From assembly GCA_964602655.1 (NCBI GenBank), contig CAZRSF010000098.1:1-17769 (forward strand): DNA of 17,769 bases, written 5' to 3'. The position numbers and the translations under genes were made by a program. This stretch comes from Moduliflexus sp964602655. Its GTDB lineage: Bacteria; Moduliflexota; Moduliflexia; Moduliflexales; Moduliflexaceae. Under the pieces are notes generated by a model, which was not told the origin of the DNA, searched no databases, and worked only from the letters and a program-made list of their open reading frames with translations. This document shows, piece after piece, positions 7,929 to 14,775 of this stretch. Numbering within the stretch: position 1 is the stretch's first letter; each line of letters begins with the position of its first letter.

Positions 7929-9305
7929 ATGATGTCAAAACAAGGCAAAAAACGTCACGACCTCCAACGTTTCAAAGTGGACCCAGCGCTCCTTTTTTAT
8001 CATTGGGGCAATTATAAGAAATCTTTATACATTTCAAGTCGTTTCTTGAATGATGCAAATGGCTTAAAATGTATTCTGTTATGTCGGTGGCAAAAATTGA
8101 TTAGAATTGTCGTTTTTCTCGTACAAACAGCATTAATGTTTATGGGTATCTTTTTGACTTTTTTTGTCAAAGAACCTGAATATGCTTACCCTTTTGGATG
8201 GATATTGTATCGTATCTCGTTTGGTTTAACCTTCGTCATTTCGGCGTTCTCCGAGATTAATGTTAAGCAAATCCATAATGGTTTTAAAGTCGCAATTTGT
8301 GTCGCGGCACTCTATGGCGTTGCTAATGGAACAGCTTTTTATTTGGCAACGGAATTCGGCTCGATAGAACAACAAGACAATATTTTCATGATTCGAGATC
8401 GAACCAACACTCGGGAAATCCAAGAAAAAACTTATTATCGGTTATTAGACTATAAAAATCGAGCCTTATTGGGTATGATATTCATGTTTTATGCTTCCTC
8501 TTTTTCAATTTTGCAGAGTAGCCCTGCGAAAAAACAAAAATTTCAAGCCCCTATTTCGCTGACGACAACACCACAACAACTCCAGGTCAGTCTTACCGAA
8601 CAAGATTGGACTCTTCGGCAGCAAGCCATTAAACGAATCAATGCCACCTCAGATGTTACTCTGATTTATGCCATTTTGGAATCCCTTAAAGATCAAGATG
8701 GCCGGGTTCGGCGCGAAGGAATTCGGATTCTCCATAATAGCCTTATATTATCTCAAAATAAACATACACATTCTGCATCTTTATTGGAACGCTATCCATC
8801 GATAAAAGAGTCTCTTTTTGAGGCATTTACTCATGCGCTTAATGATGACGCAATCATTGTTCGAAAAGAAGCCGCATTCGCTTTAGGCAAGATTCCTGAT
8901 ATTCGTGTTATTCCCTATTTATTCAAGGCGCTTAATGACCAATATCAACCTGTTCAAGAAAATGCGATGATCGCCTTGCAATCTGTGTTACCGTTGGTGC
9001 AAATAGTTATTTTCGGAGAGGATGAAAATATTTCTGAGCAGCGTCCTGATACATTATCTAATCCTGATGTCATCGACTTAACTGTTTCAATGCGTAATCT
9101 CCGCAAAATAGTGATCCATACGGCATCATATAATTTTTACGTATTCGAACGATTTTTGACGTATGCAGTCAACGTTATTGGAAGAGATTATCTGAAACAA
9201 CATGTTGATGTTCTGATTTATGGTCATGCTAACACTCTGCATCCCAACCTGAAAAATAATGTGATAAATCTTTTTAGAGAGATAAAAGGATTTTCCAACA
9301 CATGA
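7929..9305 (+). CDS. Four-helix membrane protein with C-terminal HEAT-like repeats
   Basis: 458 aa, not matched to a named family. Residues 1-55 are basic and cytoplasm-like. Hydrophobic helices lie at about 58-80, 89-107, 119-140 and 179-195. A soluble part follows in which QDGRVRREGIRILHNSL (about 258-274) and IIVRKEAAFALGKIPDIRVI (about 313-332) and the next helix pair look like HEAT/PBS-lyase repeats, usually protein-binding scaffolds. It is markedly A+T-rich with A/T-ending codons, unlike mtgA or the signalling operon, which suggests horizontal origin. It follows the RHS tail by 26 nt, the usual place of an immunity or tip-linked gene, but its size and repeats do not match known RHS immunity families. 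The Shine-Dalgarno is weak and the exact start is uncertain. Confidence 0.65.
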   Translation: MMSKQGKKRHDLQRFKVDPALLFYHWGNYKKSLYISSRFLNDANGLKCILLCRWQKLIRIVVFLVQTALMFMGIFLTFFVKEPEYAYPFGWILYRISFGLTFVISAFSEINVKQIHNGFKVAICVAALYGVANGTAFYLATEFGSIEQQDNIFMIRDRTNTREIQEKTYYRLLDYKNRALLGMIFMFYASSFSILQSSPAKKQKFQAPISLTTTPQQLQVSLTEQDWTLRQQAIKRINATSDVTLIYAILESLKDQDGRVRREGIRILHNSLILSQNKHTHSASLLERYPSIKESLFEAFTHALNDDAIIVRKEAAFALGKIPDIRVIPYLFKALNDQYQPVQENAMIALQSVLPLVQIVIFGEDENISEQRPDTLSNPDVIDLTVSMRNLRKIVIHTASYNFYVFERFLTYAVNVIGRDYLKQHVDVLIYGHANTLHPNLKNNVINLFREIKGFSNT

Positions 9306-9332
9306 GATTGGTTGTAATACTTACATTGAAGT

Positions 9333-9387
9333 CGCCGCCCGCGCCGCAGCCGTGAATCCGGTTATCTTTCGCTTGACACATTCGCGC
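9333..9387 (+). repeat. 55-bp direct repeat, right copy (orphan leader)
   Basis: Right copy of the repeat at 6670-6724 (50/55 identical). Here it is followed by an RHS scrap and not by an Rpn-type gene. The 249-bp gap 9306-9554 is made of this copy, the RHS scrap and the mtgA-end repeat; the first 27 bp (9306-9332) show nothing. Confidence 0.7.
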
Positions 9388-9397
9388 GACGCATGAT

Positions 9398-9462
9398 GAT
9401 CGCGCTGACAGCATACTGCTGAACCAAACTGGCGTGACGGCGAACCCGTACCGCTATTGCGG
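9398..9462 (+). pseudogene. RHS core scrap
   Basis: In one frame this reads ILLNQTGVTANPYRYCG, the segment of the RHS core that normally precedes the GEQFD-type motif seen at 7650. Directly after it the sequence switches to the mtgA 3' end at the shared CGGCGCTGG. It is too short to be a gene; the value is as a breakpoint marker. Confidence 0.5.
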
Positions 9463-9557
9463 CGGCGCTGGATCGAGCAGCAGATGCGGCAATTAGGCGG
9501 CACGGGGTTTTTGAAAAACATGCGGTAAAATTGATCGTATTTATACTACAATTGTTA
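9463..9557 (+). repeat. 95-bp direct repeat, right copy (displaced mtgA tail)
   Basis: Second copy of 6074-6168, still encoding the final 21 residues of MtgA plus stop (two residues changed, E to G and Y to F). Its last three bases are the stop codon of the minus-strand gene that ends at 9555. This implies the original locus was mtgA directly facing that gene. Confidence 0.85.
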
Positions 9558-10040
9558 GATATTTCCTCCTGTTATACTATTACTGGTGTGGTTGGTATAC
9601 TCTTGCAAAAATTTAGCACAGAATGCAAAGGCGGATTGAAAATCTGGGAAAATCGGGGTCTGAATCGCGGCTCTGGTTTGAGCATCATTCAACATCCGTT
9701 TTAATGAGAATTGGGCGATGGCGCTTTCGGCATCCAGGGCGGCTTCAATGCGCAGGCCATATTGGGCAGCCGTCGGATACCAATGCGCTTGTGCCCAGGC
9801 AAGGACATCTTTACTGACAACTTTTAGATCAGTATGATCGGAAATCAGGGCAATGATCTTTCGTTGTTTGATAACATCAAGGGATTTCAGCATCTCCTCG
9901 ATAAAGGGACCTTTTTCGAGTTGAAAAAACCCGCGCCAAACCCCTATCGCAAGCCCAGGGACATCTTTAGAACAGTCATATAGCACAGCATGTGTACCCT
10001 CGTAAACGATTGGATACTTCGTATAGTTTGTGGTATTCAT
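9555..10040 (-). CDS. Hypothetical soluble protein, STAS/SpoIIAA-like fold candidate
   Basis: 161 aa, single domain, no signal peptide or membrane helix. The pattern 'short strand, D-x-T/S-D, helix with SKDVLAWAQAHWYP, AAQYGLRIEAAL, then AQFSLKRMLND' resembles small SpoIIAA/STAS-like proteins seen in many environmental bacteria. This is a fold-level guess, not a firm match. The start at 10040 (MNTTNYTKY) is preferred to the in-frame ATG at 10070 because GGGGAG lies 7-8 nt before it. It is convergent with mtgA and lies beyond the end of the signalling operon, from which it is separated by 154 bp and probably independently expressed. The function is unknown. Confidence 0.6.
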   Translation of the reverse strand: MNTTNYTKYPIVYEGTHAVLYDCSKDVPGLAIGVWRGFFQLEKGPFIEEMLKSLDVIKQRKIIALISDHTDLKVVSKDVLAWAQAHWYPTAAQYGLRIEAALDAESAIAQFSLKRMLNDAQTRAAIQTPIFPDFQSAFAFCAKFLQEYTNHTSNSITGGNI

Positions 10041-10066
10041 AATTTTCTCCCCTGAAAATAGAATTT

Positions 10067-10099
10067 TCATGTGTCAGTGGTGTGTTTGCCAAAACACAT
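10067..10099 (-). other. Possible 10-codon leader ORF before the STAS-like gene
   Basis: Reads MCFGKHTTDT then TGA, with AGGAG about 7 nt before its ATG. Its stop overlaps, as ATGA, the alternative ATG at 10070 of the next gene. The sequence around 10081-10098 also forms a 7-bp hairpin. It could couple translation into the next gene, or be chance. The rest of the gap (10100-10194) shows nothing firm. Confidence 0.25.
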
Positions 10100-10194
10100 G
10101 AATAGCTCCTGAATATACAAGTGAATTGTTTAACCTCTACACCCTCCAATGAGTTGGAAACCTTTCGCACCGTAGCAACCCTGAGCAGTTTTCA

Positions 10195-11661
10195 TCAGGC
10201 GGCAGCCGTGCTGAATTGCGCTAAAAATTGTTCGGCTTCCGGCGGCACAGACGTGAAATTCACGCGGAACATCGGCGGTGTTTTGGAAAGGACATCCGTC
10301 ACTTTGGCGTACAATTCTCTGGTAATTTCGCGATGCTCCTCGTCGAACAGGACGAATTTCATGTTTGTGAGTTCGTGGCATATCAGGGACGCAGACACAT
10401 CGGCGATTTTTTCACCGGAGAGATCGCTCAGACGAATCAACGCGCCGGCATGTGCGCTGTTGCTGGCGTGTTTGCCTTCCAGAATCGTAAATTCGACCGC
10501 AATCGGCGTCAGGAGATCGTGTACCTCTGTCACCTGTTCGACCGGCAGCGCGATGCCGAATTCCCCGCCGATGCCGCCGATGTCATAAATCGTAATCGGG
10601 TCTTTCACGCCTTTCGGCATGACTTCCATCTGCCCGTCAACGCGCAGGATATTCCCACACGCCTGCTTTGTGCTGTCCGAAATCAACATCTGCCCGCCGA
10701 CGGTGTAGGATTCGATACGCGACGTGAGATTCACATGCCGCCCCACCACGCCATATTTCGTCCGTTTGCTGGAGCCGACGTTCCCCACGACGATTTCGCC
10801 GGTATTGATGCCGATGCCCATTGCCACTTCGGGAAAGCCCGCCTGCCGATTCCACTCGTTGACTTCGGTCATCGCCAATTGCATTTCGAGCGCGCAGGCG
10901 ACGGCGCGTTTGGCGTCGTCTTCTCGCAGCACCGGCGCGCCGAAAATGGCAAGAATCGCGTCGCCGATGAATTCGTCAATCGTCCCCTGATAGTCGAAGA
11001 TGATTTCCGTCATGCGCTCCAAATACATATTCAACATGCTGACCACGCTTTCCGCAGGCAGCCGCTCGCCGATGGCCGTAAATCCGCGCAAATCCGACAT
11101 CAGGATCGTGACGATCCGTTTTTCCCCGCCAAGCTTCAGGCCGTTCGGGGATTCAAGAATCGCATCCACAATATCATCCGACAGATAGCGCCCGAACGTC
11201 TTGCGGATGAACCGGTTCGCCCGCTCTAATTGTCCATAAGCTTCGTTGCGTTCCAACAGGTTGATATACCCTTTGGAATGGTAGCGGATTCTGGCGAGCA
11301 CTTCCAGTTTGTCCGGGAGCTTGACCATATAATCGTTCGCGCCGAGGGCAAACGCTTCGGCCTTGATAATCGGCTCTTCCTTGCTGGACAGCACGATCAG
11401 CGGCACTTCCCGCGTGCCGGGATTGGCGCGGAAATAGCGCACCAACAGTAGCCCTTCGATCTCCGGCATCACCAAATCCTGAAGAATCACGGTCGGCGCG
11501 ATGCGATTCGCCGTCTTAATCGCCTGAGTCGGGTCTTGACAGTAATGAAAGTCAATATCCTGTTCTCCGGCAAGCATACGGCGCACCGCTTCGCCGATCA
11601 TTGGCTGATCGTCCACAAGCAGCACGGTAATGCGATGGTGTGTCAACTGAACATCAGACAT
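10195..11661 (-). CDS. Response regulator with class III nucleotide cyclase and PilZ-like tail
   Basis: 488 aa. REC domain at about 10-125 with acidic pair D17/D18, phospho-acceptor D62 and K114. A short helix links it to a class III cyclase (about 180-365). Metal-binding D190 (SDLRGFT) and D234 (FIGDAI), and catalytic N311 and R315 are all present, so it should be active. The base-selecting sites are E230 (Lys in adenylate cyclases) and G304 (Asp/Thr or Cys elsewhere), which favours GTP over ATP; ATP is not excluded. Residues about 385-485 look like a PilZ barrel but lack the RxxxR c-di-GMP motif. Phosphorylation by the CheA of this operon should control it. It is last in the operon, 81 nt after the CNB gene, and makes the ligand that protein probably binds. 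Confidence 0.9.
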   Translation of the reverse strand: MSDVQLTHHRITVLLVDDQPMIGEAVRRMLAGEQDIDFHYCQDPTQAIKTANRIAPTVILQDLVMPEIEGLLLVRYFRANPGTREVPLIVLSSKEEPIIKAEAFALGANDYMVKLPDKLEVLARIRYHSKGYINLLERNEAYGQLERANRFIRKTFGRYLSDDIVDAILESPNGLKLGGEKRIVTILMSDLRGFTAIGERLPAESVVSMLNMYLERMTEIIFDYQGTIDEFIGDAILAIFGAPVLREDDAKRAVACALEMQLAMTEVNEWNRQAGFPEVAMGIGINTGEIVVGNVGSSKRTKYGVVGRHVNLTSRIESYTVGGQMLISDSTKQACGNILRVDGQMEVMPKGVKDPITIYDIGGIGGEFGIALPVEQVTEVHDLLTPIAVEFTILEGKHASNSAHAGALIRLSDLSGEKIADVSASLICHELTNMKFVLFDEEHREITRELYAKVTDVLSKTPPMFRVNFTSVPPEAEQFLAQFSTAAA

Positions 11662-11721
11662 AGTTCGTTTCTTCTATAAATTCGACGTCATACCAATTGC
11701 CTTCGAATAGATCGTCAATCG

Positions 11722-11742
11722 TACACCGCCAATGGCTGTGTA
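11722..11742 (-). repeat. Hairpin between CNB and cyclase genes
   Basis: Arms 11722-11730 and 11734-11742 (one mismatch, 3-nt loop), starting right after the CNB stop codon in the direction of transcription. No T-run follows, so it is more likely a processing or stability element than a terminator. Confidence 0.4.
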
Positions 11743-12168
11743 TCATTCTTCATAATATTCCTGCATGTGCTCCCACCCTAACTTCAGCAGCTTTTTCCAC
11801 AGGCCGGGCACTTTGGTTTTGATATGATTGATGTTCCATTCCAGCAATTCGACCGCGTCTTTCGTAATTACGCTGACCGTGCGCATCTGATACGGATTGG
11901 ACAACGCCAATTCGCCGATCACATCGCCTGCGCCCGACTGCGCGACGACATGCCCGTCTTTCGCGACAATATCCACGCTTCCGTTAATAATCAGGCAAAA
12001 CGTGCCGTCCGACGTCTCGCCTTTGCGATACATAATCTTGCCTCTGGGAAGCTTTTTTAACTGACTATGCGCGACAAGCACATCCAATTCCGCTTCGGTA
12101 AACCCCTGAAACAGGGTAGATTGCCTGACCAATGCCTTTGTGAGCGTGTTGAGTTGTTCGAAATCCAT
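11743..12168 (-). CDS. Stand-alone cyclic nucleotide-binding domain protein
   Basis: 141 aa, essentially one CNB (cNMP-binding) domain with the N-terminal helix (LFQGFTEAELDVL, about 19-31), the beta-roll, and the phosphate-binding cassette GELALSNPYQMRT with E86 and R96, the residues that hold the ribose and phosphate. No helix-turn-helix, kinase or channel part is attached, so it should act as a small receptor or adaptor and not a CRP-type regulator. The start at 12168 is chosen because AGGAGAGG lies just upstream; a longer reading to 12213 has no such site. It lies between a diguanylate cyclase and a class III cyclase, so local sensing of the cNMP made by the next gene is the likely job. 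Its partner is unknown. Confidence 0.88.
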   Translation of the reverse strand: MDFEQLNTLTKALVRQSTLFQGFTEAELDVLVAHSQLKKLPRGKIMYRKGETSDGTFCLIINGSVDIVAKDGHVVAQSGAGDVIGELALSNPYQMRTVSVITKDAVELLEWNINHIKTKVPGLWKKLLKLGWEHMQEYYEE

Positions 12169-12216
12169 TCTGCCTCTCCTTTCATCATGTCGAAACTGCG
12201 TTTCGTCCCACACCAG

Positions 12217-13680
12217 TTACATGACAGGCGTTAAGGCCGACACCACGCGGTCTCTCCCGTCTTTTTTCGCTTGATATAATGCCTGATCCGCCGACCGCAT
12301 CGCCTCTTGCACCGTGTTGCCGTGTTCGGGAAAACTCGCGACTCCAAGCGAGATGGTGATCGAAAGTGTCTGCGCGTGATGGACGATGCGAACCGACGTT
12401 CTGACGCCCTGACAGAGATGATCGGCGCGAGCGAGCAAATCCTGAAACTCGATGTCCGGGATCAAGACTAAAAACTCCTCGCCACCGTAGCGGCAGACGA
12501 TATCTTCCGCTCGCACGTTCGCGCAGACAAACCTGGATAATTCGCGTAAAATGCTATCGCCAAGATCATGACCATACGTATCGTTAAAACGTTTGAAATA
12601 GTCAATATCCAACATAATCAGGCCAACATTCGTGTGATGCCGTTCTGCGCGCAAGATTTCGCGGTCAAGGCTTTCTTCCATATAGCGACGATTATATACG
12701 CCCGTCAAGGGATCATGAATCGCCTCGATTCGCAGCCGTTCTCGAAGGCGCAAGTTGGCGAGCGCAAGCGCATAATGGTCTGCGACGCGAAAAATGGCCG
12801 CTTCTTTGATTCCCACAGATTTATTGAGTTGCAGACGTTCCTGGCAGCGCAGCGAAATCACGCCGAATGCTTCCTCCTGGCCGTTCACCGGGATGCAGCA
12901 CGACGAGCCGTTCGTCGTTTCCGAGAGATGACGACAGACGCCGTCCGGTTGCGCGTCTTCCGACAGATAGAGCGCTCCCTGGTGAATGGCGCGACACGCA
13001 TCTTGCGGAAATTCCGGCTGCGAAACCTCCATATCCCCCCACGTCGCGACGACGCGCAACACCTTGGCGTCCTGGTGAAACAGGCTCAAACAGCCGGAAC
13101 ATGCGGCGCAGATCATCTGATAGGTCTTCGCAATTACGGCATAGGTCTCCTGCTCGGTCGCGCAACTCTGCAAGGCATCGCTCATTGCGCTGAGCGCGGC
13201 GAATTCGCGCGCCCGCTCCTGCTCCTGCTTCATCGCTAATGACAGGCGTTCATACGCCTCGTTGCGCTCCAAAAAATTGATATAGCCTTGCGAGTGATAC
13301 CGAATCCGCGCAATCACTTCCAGGCGATCCGGAAATTTCACCATGTAGTCATTTGCGCCGAGGGTAAACGCCTCGGCCTTGATATGCGCTTCTTCTTTCA
13401 CTGACAGCACGATCAGCGGCACATCGCGCGTCGCCTGATTGGCGCGGAAATAGCGCACTAACGTCAGGCCGTCCACTTCCGGCATCACCAAATCTTGCAA
13501 AATGACGGTCGGCGCGATCTGATTCGCCATTTTAATCGCCTGAATCGGGTTGCGGCAAAAATGAAAATCAATATCCCGTTCCGTGCTTAACATGCGACGC
13601 ACCGCTTCGATCATGGCGACCTGATCGTCAACTAAAAACACGGTAATTCGACGAGCGGGAAAGAATTCTGAGTGTTGCAT
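12217..13680 (-). CDS. REC-GAF-GGDEF diguanylate cyclase response regulator (WspR-like position)
   Basis: 487 aa. REC at about 11-126 (D18/D19, phospho-acceptor D63, K115), coiled-coil linker at about 138-170, a GAF-like domain at about 170-320 (several Cys: CAACSGC, SSCC), then GGDEF at about 325-480. The catalytic motif GGEEF is at 399-403 and an RxxD inhibitory site (RAED) at 390-393, five residues before it, so it should make c-di-GMP and be product-inhibited. Its place after the CheA/CheB pair matches WspR in the Wsp system, though WspR itself has no GAF domain. The receiver is a near copy of that in the cyclase at 10195-11661. It follows cheB by 79 nt. Confidence 0.93.
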   Translation of the reverse strand: MQHSEFFPARRITVFLVDDQVAMIEAVRRMLSTERDIDFHFCRNPIQAIKMANQIAPTVILQDLVMPEVDGLTLVRYFRANQATRDVPLIVLSVKEEAHIKAEAFTLGANDYMVKFPDRLEVIARIRYHSQGYINFLERNEAYERLSLAMKQEQERAREFAALSAMSDALQSCATEQETYAVIAKTYQMICAACSGCLSLFHQDAKVLRVVATWGDMEVSQPEFPQDACRAIHQGALYLSEDAQPDGVCRHLSETTNGSSCCIPVNGQEEAFGVISLRCQERLQLNKSVGIKEAAIFRVADHYALALANLRLRERLRIEAIHDPLTGVYNRRYMEESLDREILRAERHHTNVGLIMLDIDYFKRFNDTYGHDLGDSILRELSRFVCANVRAEDIVCRYGGEEFLVLIPDIEFQDLLARADHLCQGVRTSVRIVHHAQTLSITISLGVASFPEHGNTVQEAMRSADQALYQAKKDGRDRVVSALTPVM

Positions 13681-13725
13681 GATGCCTCGGAGTTATGTCG
13701 GTTCTACCGATTTACCCACCCCTTG

Positions 13726-13741
13726 CCCCTCCCAGGAGGGG
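13726..13741 (-). repeat. GC-rich palindrome between cheB and the diguanylate cyclase
   Basis: CCCCTC and GAGGGG around a 4-nt loop, in the 79-bp gap. A second small hairpin lies near 13699-13711. The same CCCCTCC/GGAGGGG theme occurs in the arms of the repeat at 3436-3761. No T-tract, so termination is unlikely; it may lower downstream expression or mark an old repeat insertion. Confidence 0.4.
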
Positions 13742-13759
13742 AATTCGCGGAATGGACGC

Positions 13760-14773
13760 TTATTTTTTCGAGACGGATGTCAAAATCGAACGAATAATCT
13801 GTTCGATTGGAAGCACTTCGGTTGCCGCGCCGATTTCTCTCGCGGCTTTCGGCATACCATACACGACGCTGGTGGACTCATCTTGAGCGATAGTATGCCA
13901 TCCGGCCTGACGCAGCAGCGCTAAACCTTCTGCGCCGTCGCGCCCCATGCCTGTCAGTAAAATGGCCTGTCCATGCACCGGCCAATGTTTGGCGACGCTG
14001 CTGAAAAACACGTCCACTGACGGACGATACGGCATATTGCGCGGATCAGGCGTGTAGGCAAACCGCAGCGCCGCTGTGAGGATCAGATGATCGTTCGTTC
14101 CGGCAACATACACATGCCCGGCTTGCGGGCGTTCGGTGTTTTTCGCGACCTGCACGGTCAGCGGCGTCTGGTTATTCAGCCACTCCGTCAGCCCAATCGA
14201 AAATTCCCGATCCACATGCTGAATAATCACAATGGCGGCGGGAAACGGCACCGTCAATTTCGAGAGAATGGCGGCCAGCGTTTTCGGGCCGCCTGCCGAT
14301 GCGCCGATCACAATGAACGGCGGAACGCTCGCCGGTCGCGCATCCGTGATGCGCGGCGGTGTCGCGTGTTCGAAAGAAGAGGGGCTTTGGAGACGCATCA
14401 CCGTTTTGATTTTTTTCAGCAACCCCTGCTTGCTTTTCTCGCGTTCTTCGGCAGAACCAGTCAACGAAAAACCCACCGCATCCACCGCGCCGCATCCCAT
14501 CGCCTCGAAAATCTTCGCGGCATTCCCCTCGACGGAATCGGTCACAAGCAGAATCAGGCTGCGAGTGCGCTGCACGATGCGGCGCGTCGTTTCCACGCCA
14601 TCCAGCACCGGCAGATTCGGATCGATCAACAGAATATCAGGCGCATCAATCTCGCAATTTTTCACGGCATCCGTGCCGGTTCGAGCAATCCAGGCAATCT
14701 CGCAATCCGCCTGACTTTGCAACACAAGCTGCAATCCCGTCCCCAAACGCTGGCTGGCAATTCCGATGCGCAT
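13760..14773 (-). CDS. CheB-type protein-glutamate methylesterase, WspF-like
   Basis: 337 aa. An N-terminal receiver-like domain (1-125) is joined to a CheB esterase domain (about 150-335) that removes methyl groups from chemoreceptor glutamates. The catalytic triad is visible: S159 in IGASAGG, H186 in QHVD, D279 in GMGRDGA. The receiver keeps D51 (LLIDPNLP) but has SQ at 7-8 where acidic residues bind Mg, and lacks the usual Lys, having FEAMGCGAVDAV as in WspF. Phosphate control may be weak or different. The ATG at 14773 is chosen; a GTG six bases earlier overlaps the cheA stop but leaves too little room for the GGAG site. The tight junction with cheA implies coupled translation. Confidence 0.9.
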   Translation of the reverse strand: MRIGIASQRLGTGLQLVLQSQADCEIAWIARTGTDAVKNCEIDAPDILLIDPNLPVLDGVETTRRIVQRTRSLILLVTDSVEGNAAKIFEAMGCGAVDAVGFSLTGSAEEREKSKQGLLKKIKTVMRLQSPSSFEHATPPRITDARPASVPPFIVIGASAGGPKTLAAILSKLTVPFPAAIVIIQHVDREFSIGLTEWLNNQTPLTVQVAKNTERPQAGHVYVAGTNDHLILTAALRFAYTPDPRNMPYRPSVDVFFSSVAKHWPVHGQAILLTGMGRDGAEGLALLRQAGWHTIAQDESTSVVYGMPKAAREIGAATEVLPIEQIIRSILTSVSKK

Positions 14774-14775
14774 AC

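Noticed and set aside
7811..8017. Open frame of 68 codons between the RHS remnant and the membrane gene
   Set aside because: Overlaps both in another frame, with no recognisable motif or start signal.
10228..11229. Long open frame (333 codons) on the plus strand opposite the cyclase
   Set aside because: Antisense shadow of a gene with full catalytic motifs; the translation is Arg/His-rich and resembles no family.
12169..12213. Longer N-terminus for the CNB protein
   Set aside because: No ribosome site before 12213, while AGGAGAGG directly precedes the ATG at 12168.
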